From Nilaparvata lugens (Eukaryota > Arthropoda > Insecta > Hemiptera > Delphacidae): 64,000 nt of DNA. The notes beneath the pieces were generated by a model. The model saw only the letters and a program-made list of their open reading frames with translations. It was not told the origin of the DNA and did no database searches. The position numbers and the translations under genes were made by a program. This document shows, in pieces, positions 1 through 37,019 of the stretch; position 1 is the stretch's first letter; each line of letters begins with the position of its first letter. The stretch is from NCBI RefSeq assembly GCF_014356525.2, contig NC_052516.1, positions 26,304,070 to 26,368,069 on the forward strand, in the 5' to 3' direction.

Positions 1-268
1 TAATCTTACTTTACTTTACTATTTAATTACTTATTATTTATTTCACTTTTTATTTATTACTTATTTTATTTACTTACTTTATGCTATAACATACATATAT
101 CTCAATTATATTCTACAGTATTTATTTCGTCCTAGTTTGTATTGCATCAGTATTATCATTGAGTTGTCAGACATAGCCTACTGAATGGTTAGATCAGACC
201 AGATTTTTTCGGCCATGAACCGTATTGGTTTGAATAGTTGACTCTAGATTAGTGAAATGCCTATTATC

Positions 269-542
269 ATAGAGAAACGATAGCATAAGTAGATATCCCA
301 TGGTATAGGGCGTTTATGTCGTAACTTTTACTGTTATCCCAAGCCGATAGTTCACGTGGTTCTTTCCCATGCAGCTGTGTGACGCTGGTAGTCTCCCAAA
401 TAGTGCCGTTCATACACTCTCACTCCAACAAAACAGTAAAAATTGACAATAATCGACAGCAATCGGCTTGAGATAACAGTAAAAGTTGCGACATAAATTC
501 CCTATACCATGGGATATCTTCTTACGCTATTGTTTCTCTATA
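269..542. mobile_element. Foldback MITE, family 1
   Basis: Two arms of about 80 bp are inverted copies: AGATATCCCATGGTATAGGG and a matching CCCTATACCATGGGATATCT, each next to a GTTATGTCG/CGACATAA block. A second copy lies at 27609-27887. No coding capacity. Confidence 0.8.
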
Positions 543-669
543 GTATTATATATGAATTAAATAATATTATAGTTAATAACTGATTATTATATTTAATTAA
601 TCAGTTATTAATAAATCATTGTATTTCTCTTATTTGAATTACAAAGTGTAATTTCTTGGTAACTAGTCA

Positions 670-1200
670 ATATTGTAGAACTGAGTTCATCTTATTGCAT
701 CTAGTGATAAAAGTAAATACAACATTATTACAAGTTTTGTATTTACATTTTTTGTCTTGGTTTAATATTTCACAGAGAGGTTTATATACAATTGAATACA
801 ATTAGGCTGCGCGTACACCGGTTAGTCAAGACAAGACTAGTCACGTTTAGTCACAATAGTTCATAGCTACTTGTGACTCAACTCACACCGATTACGCATT
901 ACAATTAGTCATGTCTTCATAAGCAACGATGTGAAGTATTGTGACTAAACGTGACTAGTCGTGTCTTGACTGACAGGTCAGTCTTCATCTTATTTCATCT
1001 GGTGATAAAAGTTAAGACAACATTATTACAAGAGTTGTATTAATTTTACATCTTTTGTCTTGTATAATAATAAATTCACAGAGAGGTTCTATTTTATACA
1101 CAATTATTGAATACAATAAGGCTGCGCGTACACCGGTTAGTCAAGACAAAAATAGTCACGTTTAGTCACAATACTTCATACCTACTTGTGACAACTCACA
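670..1200. repeat. Tandem duplicated segment with a foldback arm
   Basis: About 670-830 is repeated at 985-1140 (both contain ATCTGGTGATAAAAGT-like and CACAGAGAGGTT blocks and end in GGCTGCGCGTACACCGGTTAG). Within 810-975 the arms TAGTCACGTTTAGTCACAAT and ATTGTGACTAAACGTGACTA form a foldback MITE. Confidence 0.65.
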
Positions 1201-2036
1201 CTGATTACTCATTGCAAATACAGGTCATGACACAATCCCGTGACATTGCAAAATCGCCATTTTATGGGGTTCTAGTTCACCAATATTTTCAAATTTATCA
1301 ACTGTTATCGTTAACAGGAACTGTCCCCCAATCTCAGACGCATAGTCTTACTGGGGAAATTCCACTCAATCAATAATTTTATGTTCTTCCTACTGTTTTT
1401 GTAAAAATGTGATTCTTATTTTGTTGAATATCAAATATAAATATGTACATGTATTGTATGCCAAGTGGAAATAAACGAATTGAATTGAATTGAATTGAAT
1501 TAAAGATTGAACAATATGATGTGCTATCTTGTTACATTGTTCATGGAATATTGCTTGGCTTTGAATTGTAAAATGAGTTCTTCCCACAGAATAATGATAT
1601 TGAGATTCCAACTAGGAACTGAATTGTTGATTTTCAGATTGGGAACTACAAACTGTTTTTGAGGTTAACCTTTTGTCCCAATGCCTTATGAATGAATCAT
1701 AACAAGTTATAAGAATAAGAACAATTTTTAATGATGAAAAATGAATTATTGAACCATTTATTATTGAAATTTCATTATTAAAAAATCGAAAACCTGAATT
1801 TTACATATTATTATCTAAACCAGAATATTGTATTTAAAAAGCATAGTGCATGATTCTGTTATGAGCAGCAGATTGGAATATTTCAAATGTACCGCCATAC
1901 AGGCCCCACATAATGGCCGCTCCATAAGGAACACGAGTGCCATGTCCTGTATTTATAGACCTTGATAAGCAACGTTGTGAAGTATTGTGACTAAACGTGA
2001 CTAGTAGTAGTGTCTTGACTAACGGGTGTACTCCTA
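1128..2036. mobile_element. Foldback MITE split by a later insertion
   Basis: The left arm (TAGTCACGTTTAGTCACAAT at about 1150) and right arm (ATTGTGACTAAACGTGACTA at about 1983) are those of the 810-975 element but are 800 bp apart. Between them, about 1380-1500, is a LINE-type tail ending GGAAATAAACG(AATTG)n. Nothing coding. Confidence 0.5.
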
Positions 2037-2089
2037 GCTTTATACTATCACATTGCATAGAATACAATAGTATTATTGTAAACACTCAA

Positions 2090-3010
2090 GCATTGCTTTA
2101 CTACTGTACTTAACAATACAATAAATTATTGATAATACAGTCATGTTTGATGAGTCACCAGAAGATAACTGAATAATCAGAAACTTGAGAAATGTCTGGT
2201 TCGAACACTCTCAATAGCCAAGAATCATCAAAGTCATACAAGGCTAGTACATCACTTCTTCAGTTTGGTCTGTTAAGACCCTTCTGATGACAAACCAACA
2301 GTGCCTTGCAGCGCCTTTATATACCAGCTTTCACACAAAACTCAAACGAGAGTTACGGTGAGAAACTACTTCCAATAGACCGCTGCTGCTATCTGTGATG
2401 GAGAAGTGAAAGCTCTCTTACTCTAGAGATTCTAGAAGGGAGGATCCCAGTTCGTCAAGATCTCAGAGCATCAAGTACCTATCTTGACCAAAGTTAGTAG
2501 ACCGAAGGTTGGTCACTCATCTATAGTTGACATGCAATTGGAGTGGGGGGACTGCAGCTGTGACGTAGGCTGTAGTACAGAATAGGCAGAATAATAAATT
2601 ATCGCATTCTTGAAAATCATACGGTGATATACAACTCAAACATATTCTGACATGCAAGCTTTCTGTTTCTGCTTTACAATAATTATTATCGAAAAATTCA
2701 AATAATACAAATATTTTGCCATTTAAAAGCAAAAACCCCACCTCCTAACCTTCCCTTCCAAACCCTTAAGGTTTCTTCATCTTCTAGGTTGCATTTATAT
2801 TTTGTAGTTTGGCTATACATCAGCTTGTGAATTTCGGGGATGAGATATTTTGATTCTCGTAGAACATGTGCTCGATACCAGAATATTGTATTCAGTGCAT
2901 TTATATGAATGAAATGCATCAGATTTATCGGGATAGGTTTTTTGCAATGCATTGGTTTATCAATATTTTTTATGGGTTAGTCTGAAATTATAATAACTTA
3001 GTATAACGTT
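2090..3010. other. Non-coding upstream DNA
   Basis: No convincing gene. A block reading AGATCTCAGAGCATCAA at about 2458 recurs at about 3712, so this is partly dispersed repeat. Short open frames on the - strand at 2517-2952 lack any recognisable domain. Confidence 0.5.
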
Positions 3011-3015
3011 GTCTA

Positions 3016-3236
3016 CTATAGTGAGGTCCACGTTATAATGACAGTATTTGATCAACTTTTGTTTTGCTATCCTTGTTCATCATTCGACAAAGCCGGTGTT
3101 ACTATCCTTTTCTAGGTCCACAACGATGCCAAGTCTGTTTTTGACAGTGTAGAAATATAATTAATTAATGCAGAGAATCGGCATCGCTATTCTCCTATCT
3201 TTATCCACTGTTATTATAACGTGGACCTCACTATAG
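3016..3236. mobile_element. MITE, family 2 (TIR TATAGTGAGGTCCACGTTAT)
   Basis: The terminal inverted repeats CTATAGTGAGGTCCACGTTA and its complement close the element. Flanking and terminal TA dinucleotides suggest a Tc1/mariner-type (TA) target, an inference. Three more copies are in this window, at 4608, 11271 and 18174. Confidence 0.8.
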
Positions 3237-4104
3237 CGCTTTTCCAGCTTATCAACTTTTTCGTTCCATGTTTTTCTTCAAAAACGTTCAACTTCATTGT
3301 ATTCATACAAGTTGAATGAATTTGAAATATTTAACAACATCATTAGAATCAGTGATTCATTTGCTATAAGTATGGAGAATTTTACAGTTCTAAGTCAATC
3401 TTGAGGGGATTAAACGACAATGTATTTGAAGATACAGTGAATGAACTACATGCTCAGTGTGGTTACTCTTATCACATTTTTACTACACGTGACGTCACGC
3501 TAGCGTTCCCCCACAACTACGAATCTTACACCTGTGAGTGATCAACCTTCTGTCTACTAACGTTGTATCTTGACCATTTCTTGAGATGCTGAGATAGATG
3601 GCATGTTGAGCCATTCAATTCGACAAGGTTTTGGTGCAGAATTATTCTCAGGGAGTGCATTAGTCAAGATTTAGTCAGATAAGTTACACCGTTGAAAGTC
3701 TCAGTTCCACAAGATCTCAGAGCATCAATTCCTAACTTGACCATTTCTTGAGATACTGAGGCAAGTGGCCATTCAGTTCCTAATACTTCACAAAATAATG
3801 AAACTCTATGATTCAAGATTCAATTGCAACAATTGCTATTAAAGCCTAATTTAATACTTATTAATAATATATATCTATATAATAATAATAATGATAATAC
3901 AATGATAATACTTATTATATAATTTCATTTCTGTGCTGAAATTCTCTCTGGCTCTTTGCTAACAGCGTAGCTAAGAGGTATCAGTAGACATTACTGTCCA
4001 AAATTCGCCACCTCATGAAATGAAAACGTCATAAAACATAAAAAATATTAATACAAATTCCATCCTATCATATTGTAAACGCATATTGTAGACACATATG
4101 AATC

Positions 4105-4273
4105 TTAAGGTGCGTACTGATTTACGCGCCGCGTTTATGAGCAATTCACTTTTAATCAGCTGACTATATCTGTAGTTTTACAGAAACGGTAAGATACAGA
4201 TATAAAAAGCTTGGCATCAGCTGATTAAAAGTGAATTGCTCATGTTCGCGGCGCGTATATTTGTACGCACTGA
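4105..4273. mobile_element. Short foldback MITE
   Basis: Arms reading GCAATTCACTTTTAATCAGC and GCTGATTAAAAGTGAATTGC, preceded by GTGCGTAC and followed by GTACGCAC, pair over about 55 bp. No coding. Confidence 0.75.
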
Positions 4274-4316
4274 AAAAATATGAGATTAAACAGATCACTG
4301 AATATAGGAATGTAAA

Positions 4317-4590
4317 GGTATGATCTCATTGGATGCACTTATGTTCATGTGCACACGAGACCACGCGTGCAGATGAGAAACAAAATCTGGAAAGAGCCAT
4401 AGAAACACTTGATGACTTGTCTGTAGCTGCTCACAGTGAACGCCACCAGCAAGTGCACGCGTTCAGTGTCACTGTTCCTATGGCTCTTTTGTTTCTCAGA
4501 TTTTGTTTCTCATCTGCACGCCTGGTTATGCATGATGGTCTGCATGGTGTGCAGTTGCACATACGTGTATCCAATGTAATCATATCCTTA
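4317..4590. mobile_element. Foldback MITE with long arms
   Basis: GCAGATGAGAAACAAAATCT and its complement plus the outer pair GATCTCATTGGAT and ATCCAATGTAATCAT make a palindromic element about 270 bp long. The open frame running through it (92 codons) is an accident of the palindrome. Confidence 0.7.
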
Positions 4591-4607
4591 GAGGGTATTT
4601 TCTCACG

Positions 4608-4979
4608 ATAGTGAGGTTCACGTTATAATGGCAGTGGAGAAAGATAGGGAACAACGTTGCCGATCCTCACTGTCTTGGCAATGCCTTCTTGACGGTAGCT
4701 CATATAGGTTTATTGATGTAAACTGTTCATTCTCGTTTTAAATAATCAATTATATCTTATTAAGCAAGAAATTATATTTTTCAATAATTTCATAATGATT
4801 TTTCACAATTAAGATAGAATATTCTGTTAATAAACTATCAATTCTACATTGTTAAGAGACAATCTGGCAACAAAGCAAAGCAAGAAAGAGATAGCGCTAT
4901 CCCCTTAGTTGAATGATAGACAAGGATAGCAATACCATTGCTAATGAAACACTGCAATTATAACGTGGACCTCACTATA
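4608..4979. mobile_element. MITE, family 2, second copy
   Basis: Begins TAGTGAGGTTCACGTTATAA and ends TTATAACGTGGACCTCACTA. The internal AATGGCAGTGGAGAAAGATA block is shared with the copies at 11271 and 18174. Confidence 0.8.
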
Positions 4980-5235
4980 GGCCTCAGACCTGCAAAACTT
5001 TATAAATCAATCTGAAAAACAAACCAATTCAAATTTGCTAAGATTACAAAAATATAATTTAGTAACCCAAATGAAAAACGTTATTAGAAATCTAATAATA
5101 TACAACCCAATATCCCATCCTATTTGATTCTATTCTATCATCATCAGCATCACAGCATGTCATCCGTCGATCCATGATTATCTCTCTAATCATTCAGCAG
5201 TTTCAAAGGCAAAATAATAATTTAAATGCAATTAA

Positions 5236-29032
<23,797 letters not shown>

Positions 29033-29560
29033 AGACTCTCAAGTTTGGTTGACTGTCAACTAAACTCCAGATTCAATCTTTCCTAGAGGTTCTTAAGTTT
29101 GATAGTTCGTCATCTTGCCAAATATAATCTCTAGATTCCCTCTTTTTTAAAAGTTCTAGAGTAAGTCAAGTTGTTTGTCATCCAATCAAGCAACAAATGA
29201 AATATAAAATCAAATGAAATTAATATTAATATCAAATCAAATCAAATTAAGTTTTATTCAAAGACATCACTTACATAACAAATTGATTTACATAGTTGAT
29301 ATTACAGATCATTGAATATTCGGACTATATGCAACTTTATCTAAATTTGGGAGAGGAATAGCACAAGGCTACCTTATTTTTTCTCTCCCTATCATTTTGA
29401 TGATGTACTTATCGTATGAATCAATAAAATATATTAATATAAAAAAATTTATTCATTTTAATCTTCCATAAAAGCCTCTTGAGTTTGGTTGTTTGTCATC
29501 TAACCTTTAGATTAACTCTTTCCTAGAGGCTCTTGAGTTTATATTCTTAGGAAAAATGTA
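29033..29560 (+). repeat. Gene A 3' UTR: degenerate about 60-75 bp repeats with an inserted LINE tail
   Basis: The block containing TCTTTCCTAGAG and CTCAAGTTTGGTTG recurs at about 29023, 29078 and 29518 in degenerate form, partly overlapping the stop codon. Between about 29200 and 29460 sits a segment starting with (TCAAA)n, which looks like the 3' tail of an inverted LINE. An AATAAA at 29423 is a possible polyadenylation signal but lies within that insert. Confidence 0.55.
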
Positions 29561-30466
29561 CTTGTATCTAAGTACTCATCAAGTTTAGATTTACTATACC
29601 TGCTGTCTGGTGTTCAATTTTCTCAAGTTTAGCTAAATTTGAGTCAATTTTTGAGAATCTTTTAAAATGAAAAAAATCTGAGAGCCATTTGAGAATCTGA
29701 GAGCCGCTAGTTCAGTGTGAGTTTGAACTTGAAATTGAATTGAAACAGGCACTAATTGAAAATAGGAATCTCATTATAGAATTAATGAAAACATGCTCTG
29801 CTTTGAACTTGGACTAGGGAAACTGCCTAACAGTTTCCAGATTTTTATAGCTTCATAGAATATTGAGTTTTTCCAATATGGTTAAAGTTCTGTTGATTTT
29901 GAAGATCTGATCATTTCATTTTTACTAATTTGAATAGTTGCAAATTCAGAATAACATTTCCCGAGAGTATCTCTTGTAACTGTAACTGTTTTTCATATTT
30001 GCATTTTTCTTCAAATATAAGGCATTTATATATGCCTTTTATATAAGGCGTTGCCTGCCTTAGAGTGCCCAACATATAGGAATAATATCAACGAGTGGAA
30101 GACACTTTGATATGGAGAATTTTACACTTTTTTAGATTTTCTAGGCAGGCCTTTGGAATTTGAGATTAGATGATTTTTAGGTTAGAAATGAGTTCAATCA
30201 TGTATAGAGTTTTGTAGCATTGAATATTACATATTACATGATAATTTAAAATATAGAACTGGCATAAACTGTATCTTATATCCTCGTGAATTTAGCTATA
30301 GACTGTTGATTGTGATTGTTCTTGGAAGATTTTTTTTTCAATAAAGGTTGATTGAGTAGAAAGGAAATTTGTTGTTTTTTCAAGAATGAAATCTGTGAGC
30401 AGATGATTTGAGAGATTCCCCCTTTCTAAAATACTGGCATGAGCTCTATAGAATATCAAGCATTTA
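29561..30466. other. Intergenic AT-rich DNA
   Basis: No gene or element is recognisable between the gene A 3' region and the MITE at 30467. It is part of the 1.66 kb segment that is absent from the second copy of this region. Confidence 0.5.
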
Positions 30467-30920
30467 AAGCCTAGTTTATACGATGCCAATTGGCGAGACA
30501 ATTATTGTCATAAGCATTGTTCACTGGCATGAAATTATTGTCTTCGTATAAACACTTCAGGCCAATTGTCTTGCCAACTGTCCCGACAATTGGCCCAAAA
30601 TTCAACTGTCTCCGGGAGTAGAATATGGACAGTCAATTGGGCCCAGCGAGCCCCCCACCACTCGGAATCTCAGTTGTCACGACAAGTGGCGCCGTGTGAA
30701 CGGTAACTGGCCTACACGCTGTCTTGTCTTTGCCAGTTTAGCTGTTTAGTCACAACAGATGACGAGAACTTGGACATGATCAGCTGTCAACTGTCGTGCC
30801 AATAGTTGGCCGCTTAATCTTCTCGTTTAACTGGCCTGGCCTGACAATCCGCAACCACGTGATGACAATTATTGTCCAAAAACAACAGTCTCGCCAATTG
30901 GCAACGTATAAACTAGGCTT
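30467..30920. mobile_element. TIR element, about 454 bp (AAGCCTAGTTTATACG ends)
   Basis: AAGCCTAGTTTATACGATGC with GCCAATTGGCGAGAC at the left, and GTCTCGCCAATTGGC with CGTATAAACTAGGCTT at the right. TTAA overlaps or adjoins both ends. The second haplotype copy keeps only the right end, at about 41502-41560. Confidence 0.8.
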
Positions 30921-32105
30921 AACTGCTCACATCATTCAACTGCAACATGAATGATGAATTCAACTTGGAATTCTGAATAATCAATGATCGATTTATTGAA
31001 TTCATGAGGACTGAAAATGAAATATTCCTGTAGATTGTTTTAAAAATTGATAGTAAATTAATAGCAGAGGTAATTGGAATCAGTCGCAGAAGTCTTTAGG
31101 GTGGTTTACAGCATTTCATTTGAATTTTTGTTTCATAATTATAATGAAGTAATTGTTTTAATCAACCAATCATTCCGATTCGCATGCCACTACCCATTTA
31201 AGTGAGAGGGAAGAATACAAAGCCATTTAAGTGATCTGTGATATCACAGAGGAAAGAATACAAAAAATGAAAGGTTCTTATGAATTAAAGGGTTTCTAAA
31301 TAAAGGTATGATACTATAATATCATTCACATAGATTATCCCAAAAAATATGAAAACTAGGATACTGACGAAGGAAGGAGTATGATGTAATTGAGTGTGGA
31401 ACTTGATGTAATGAATTGAAGGTAGACACAGTGAAATTATTATAATTATAATAAAAATAGAGCATTGATAGTGGAACAATAGGAAGATAAGAATTGACAA
31501 AAATTGGTAAGTATAAGAATAGAATAGAATAGCTGCCTTTATTTTTACCTAGGAGGGCGGAGTTAGGGCGCAGCCGGCCCTCTCTTACACTCAACCCTCC
31601 AATACAACACTAAATAATTACTAGATTAAACAAATCAAATTCAGAAAAAAAATATACAATATTACAAACAAGGTGAATAAATATTATTAAAATACAAAAA
31701 TAATAATCAATGGAGAAAAAAATAACGACACCTAAATTATAATTGAGTTATTAATAGAAATAAAAGAATAAAAACTGAAAAATAATACAATGTAACAAAA
31801 GAAGAAGTAGAAGTGGAAAAAAAAGAAGAAGAAAAAGAAGAAGGAGGAGAAGAAGAAGAAGAAGAAGAAGAAGAAGAAGAAGAAGAAGAAGAAGAAGAAG
31901 AAGAAGAAGAGGAAGAAAAATAAATAATAGATATCGAATTGTTTTGAGAAAAAGAAGAAAGAAAGAAAAACTGACCAATAAACCATTTGCTAGGTCCAGC
32001 CACCCACACCACCCCTGATCCACCTAAAAACAGCCGCGCTAAACCGACGAGGTTCCTCAATTAGCCTCAGCTCAACAGGCAATGTGTTCCACAATCCACA
32101 AGCCA

Positions 32106-33464
32106 TCACAAGAAAGGACTTGTTGAACATGACTGTCCTATGGATTGGGACAGCCAGTAAATGGGAACCATGCCGGGTACCACCCCGACCAATGTCACAC
32201 AGTGAAAGTCTTCAGCTATGTACTTGAGTGTCTGAGTTTTCAACACTTTATGCAGAAAGAGAACCGCATGAAATGACCTACATTCATGTAGCTCCATGAG
32301 TCCAAGTTGGTCAAAGTATTCAGTCACATGGTCGTCACGTCTGAGGTTGAAGATGAAGCGGACACAGTAGTTATGCGCAAGCTGCATCCTCTGTTGTAGT
32401 TGAACAGTCATGTCAGTAGTTACAATGTCGCAATAGTTGAAAACCGGGAAAATCAAGGTCTTCACCAACATAACCTTTGTTGAAAAAGGAATAATGTCAG
32501 AAATCTTCTTCAATGTCTTGATCCCAGCAATCACCCTATTGCATGTCAACGTCACATGGTTTGTCCAGTCCAAGGTCTTAGTCATAGTGAGTCCCAAGTT
32601 TTCCACGTCTGAGCTGTACTCCAATTGTATGCCATTGCTTGTAATATACGGTCCATCTGTCAAGTCGAGTGTGTTCAGTAGTCTCGAATAACCAACCACG
32701 ATTGCCTTTGACTTTGTCTCGTTCACCTTTAGCCCATTATTACCTGCCCAATCAAGTAAACGTACTAATTCATCATTCATTTCATCTACTGTTGTGTTGA
32801 AATCTTTTTTATTACAGTGTTTATAGATTTGCAGGTCATCTGCATATAGATGATATCTGGTGGTTAGTAGAGAACTAGTCACGTCGTTTATGTATATGCT
32901 GAACAGTAGAGGACCCAAGACCGACCCCTGAGGCACTCCTCTATCTACATTGCGCCACTGTGAAGAGACACCCTCCACTCTCACACTCTGACACCGACCC
33001 TGCAAGTAAGACCTTACCCATGCTACAGTGGTGTTTGAAAATCCCAATTTACGAAGTTTATACAAGAGGGAGGGGTGAAAAATGGAATCAAAGGCCTTAC
33101 TAAAATCAATTAATACTAGAACAGTTAACTGTCTACCATCCATAGCCCCGCGGATATCATCAGCAACTCTTAGCAGAGCCGAGGTGGTACTGTGACCACT
33201 ACGGAACCCCGACTGGAAATCGCTAATCAAACCAGAGTCATGAATGTACAGACTCATTTGGGAGTGAGCAATAATCTCCAGTACCTTCGACAGGACAGGC
33301 AATAAGCTGATAGGCCTATAATCTGAGGGAGTGAGAGGGTTAGGAATTTTGTTGAGAGGAATAACAATAGAGCGTTTCCAGTCTTCAGGAAAAACTGAAG
33401 TCATTAGTGAGGTGCTAATTAGATGGGTTAGGAAAGGAAGAATCATGGTAAGAAGGATTTTCAA
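32106..33464 (-). pseudogene. LINE reverse transcriptase domain, copy A
   Basis: 452 codons without a stop, with RT blocks in order: YRPISLLPVLSKVLE, GFRSGHSTTSAL, LIDFSKAFDS, VPQGSVLGPLLF and the active-site YADD in HLYADDLQIY. It copies element RNA at the nicked target. Separated from the endonuclease frame by a frameshift and an in-frame TAG near 33530, so no full polyprotein can be made. Confidence 0.88.
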
Positions 33465-33520
33465 AAACTTGATAGGGATACTATCAGCTCCAACCGCATT
33501 ACTTTTAATTCCTCTAATAG

Positions 33521-34955
33521 CTAGAAAAACCTCCTACTCAGTAACTCCAGAAAGTAGAAGTCTTCATTTGATTGGATTCCTGGTAAGGAATTATAGTAAG
33601 CACGGGCTTGGTCCAAACCTACAGGGATATCAGTGAAAAAGTCATTGAGAGTGTCAAGTGAGTGAGCAACGGTCGGTGGCTGCCTCTCTTTGCTGGCTCC
33701 AATCCCTCTCAGAACTCGCCATGATGATGATGTTGATGATCTCTTAGATGATATCAAATTTTTGTAGAAGCCAGCCTTTGCGTTCCTGATCATTTGCTTA
33801 CACGAGTTTCGTAAGCGCTTGTAACGATTAAAATCATCAGGAATCTTAAACTGCCTTGCCTTCTTACACCAATAATCACGATCACGCATCAAATGATGTA
33901 TTTCCTCAGTGAGCCATGGAGCTGGGTCTCTGGTTACTCTGCGGGTCTTAAGAGGGACGTGTTTTTCATAAAGGAAGAGGATATTGTCATTTATTATGTT
34001 CGACATTTGATTTACATCATTAGTATCAAAAATGCTCAGCCAATCAAGATCAAATATATAAATTAATAGATTAGGAAGGTTAATATTGTTGAAATCTCTA
34101 TAGGTAATAATTTCCGGTTTAGGTTTAGGTCGCTTAATGTTGTAAACAAGGTAGATCAAGTCATGTGCTGAAAGTCCTGGGAAAGGGATCTGCCCATGGC
34201 TCACAGCGGATTTTTTATCAGCGACGGCTACGAGATCTAGAAGCGTGTCCGAGGTGGATGTATGGTGAGTAGCTTGGAGCGGCAGCAGGGTCATACCATT
34301 CGCAAAGAACATAGTAGTCAGTTGCACCTTGTCATAAGTGTCAGGTCCAAGTAAGTCAGTATTAAAGTCACTCATGATAGCCACATGCTCATAGGGCACC
34401 ATCAGCTCTAAAAGTGCCTCCTCAAACTCAGACATGAAGCCAATGTGAGGCGGCCTGTAGCATACCGCGATCAACAATTTGACGCCATTGCTCTTAATTT
34501 CAAAAAAACATATATTCAGGCCTTGATGCACGAGAATTATCGGACGAAAGTTTATGTACAGGGAGCAGAGCTCGTTTAATGTACGCGGAAACCCCGCCGC
34601 CATTTTTGTGCAAGCGGTCATTACGAATGAGCATGTAGTCATCAAGTGTAACAAGTCGATTCGGGATGGCAGGCTTAAGCCAAGAGTCAGAAACAAGTAT
34701 AATGTCGGAAACACAATCACCAAAAGTGCATCTGAACTCATCTATGTGACAAAGGAGTGATTGGGCGTTGACGTGAGTGATTTTGAGCTGATCGGGGAAT
34801 GGGGAGACCGCCTGCTTGAGGACATCGCCGACATTCAGCGCGGCCGCGCCATCATCCGGCCGAGCAGACAGAGTGATCGACACGTAACAGCAGGGCGGAG
34901 AAAAGGCGGTAAGCGGCTGGAAGAAATAGCAGGACAAGAATAATAATATTGGCAA
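33521..34955 (-). pseudogene. LINE endonuclease domain, copy A (frameshifted)
   Basis: APE-type endonuclease motifs are seen: THVNAQSL, ILVSDSWLKP, GGGVSAYI, AVCYRPPH, MSDFNTDLLG and GLSAHDLIYLV, which in active elements nick the target DNA. In this copy the frame breaks at an A7 run near 34503-34509, where the second copy has A6. Both copies end in a stop before the reverse transcriptase, so the break with the RT frame is shared. Confidence 0.85.
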
Positions 34956-35000
34956 GCATCAGAGAGAAAGCGAAAAAAGAAGAAATGAACAGTTGAAAAG

Positions 35001-37019
35001 GAATGAAGATGAAAATCAAGTAAGATAAAGTAATGAAATACATTAATTCACTCGGTAGTTTCGAAAATGGTGAGATATAGAATAAAAATCAAAATTTTTC
35101 TTTGGACAGGCCTGTATAAATTCGGCTCCGTAGCTATTAGTACAAATAAGATTAATTGCGCTATATATAATTGAAAAAAAAAAAATAAATATACATACTC
35201 ATTCTAACATATCGTTCATAAGTGCATGTGAAATCTTACTCATCTCACTCATCTTGTGAGAATCTTAGAGGATTTATAAGAATAAAACTTCTTCATTGCT
35301 CATTAAAAATTGCAGATAAAAAGTGAATAGCTATATAAATATATTTATAGTCTACTATCTAGATGAAGATAATGCTTGGGAGAAAAAGTCAATAATAAAA
35401 TATCTGAATTGAAAATATGGAATAAAATATGAATTGAATAGGAATTATAACAATCTGGGAAGAAATATTGAAACAAAAAATTAAGAGAAAAATAAATTAT
35501 GATTCGATACTCCTTAGGCCTACCATAGAGTAAAGATAGTTAAATTTTTATTTTATCTTTGTATAAGAGAGATGAAAAACAAGTTTGGCTGTTTTTAATG
35601 ACGTGAATTGATAAATAAATTCAAGATGGCTGCAACTATTCTTCAGTATAGACAAGAAAGACAAACGTCCTGTGAATTTTTGATATTCAGTTTAAATTGT
35701 CAGCATTGATCCTATTCATGGGGAATACAAAATGAATCTCACAAATAATAAATTCAAAAAGGCTTCGATTATTGCCAAAATGGAGTTCTAATTTATTCAA
35801 ATACATGAACGTTTTGAAATTCTCAGTAAAACGTTCAACATGACGTATTTGTATCAGTTTCAGTTTAACAGTGTTATAGTGAATGTCAAGTACTTCATGA
35901 ATAGGACCATACAGAAAATAATGTTTATGATTCAGATATTATTTTGTCTCTGATAAGACGTTCGTAATGGAGTCGAGTAGCCCACGGTTTTAAATAGTGT
36001 AATTTTAGTGAATTTCAATTTGGTGTGCGATAGTCTTCTTCAACGTTCACGAGGATTCCTTCAAGGAAGTTCTTTCTTCAAGAATTCCTGCTCGAGAAAA
36101 CGTCAATAACGTGAGTAGTGGACTGATTCTGTTCTTTGTCACAGTTTTCAGCTTTTTCCAGGGGGCTCAAGAATAAAATAGCGTAGAATAGAAGTAGCAT
36201 GGAATAGGGGGCATGGAATAGGGGGCTCATAGAATAGCGAAGCTCTGACAATTTTCAAATCAAATATGCCTTCAATCATTCATTCATTCATACATTTATT
36301 GTACAAAACACTATGATTATAATATAATTATGACCATGAAGGTGAAACTACAGGCTGATCCTGTAACATTTCTCTCCCAAATTTGGATAAAAAGTTGATG
36401 TCTATATTAGGTTATAAAATCATCACTGCATCGCCTCATCGGTCCTGAAATAATTATTTGAAAATTTGAATTTTGGAGACTCAAATCAAATCTATCCTCA
36501 AATCGATACCGTTTCAATTTCAAATTATCTCATTAATCAGTGAATGATTGGGTTCAGAATAGAATTGAATGACTGTTTACTTGATGACGTGGCTATAAGA
36601 TTGGACATTGATATCCACTACCACTTAACCACGTCGTTGGCAAGAAAAAAATACAATACAAAAGATAATAATAAATAAATAAAAGATTATAATAATAAAT
36701 GAAAGATGATAATAAAACGAGATAATATTTCCAATAGAATGTGATAAATATGGGAGTTCAATATCGGAAAATGAAAGTCATAAAAGTTGAAAATTAGTGA
36801 ATTTCAATAAACCAAGTTTATGAATAGGTTAATAAAGAAAATCAATGGAACAGATCAGTAATTTGGCGGCTTAATCTTGGAATCAAAGACGGATTTGTTG
36901 ATTTCATGTAAACAGTGAATAGGGATTTAAAAAAAAACTTTTGTAGGCCGAGTAGCATTTTGAAGAATATACTTAGGAAAAATAATAAACAATAATGCAG
37001 AAAAAATAGATGGTGTTTT
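35001..37019. other. Intergenic sequence, no gene
   Basis: AT-rich. 36290-36440 has features of a LINE 3' tail (TTCTCTCCCAAATTTGGATA), related to 29330-29390 in opposite sense. Short repeats ATGGAATAGGGGGC around 36195-36230 are missing in the second copy. Confidence 0.5.

Larger units (their letters stand above)
31512..35000 (-). mobile_element. Decayed non-LTR retrotransposon (LINE), copy A
   Basis: The - strand reads endonuclease, then reverse transcriptase, then a 3' tail of (TATTC)n at about 31512-31525 after TAAAAATAAAGGCAGC. A (GAA)n run at 31801-31918 lies in its 3' region. No first open reading frame is found, so it may be 5'-truncated; the 5' limit is approximate. It looks like the Jockey/CR1 group (no RNase H seen); the exact clade is not determined. 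Confidence 0.8.
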
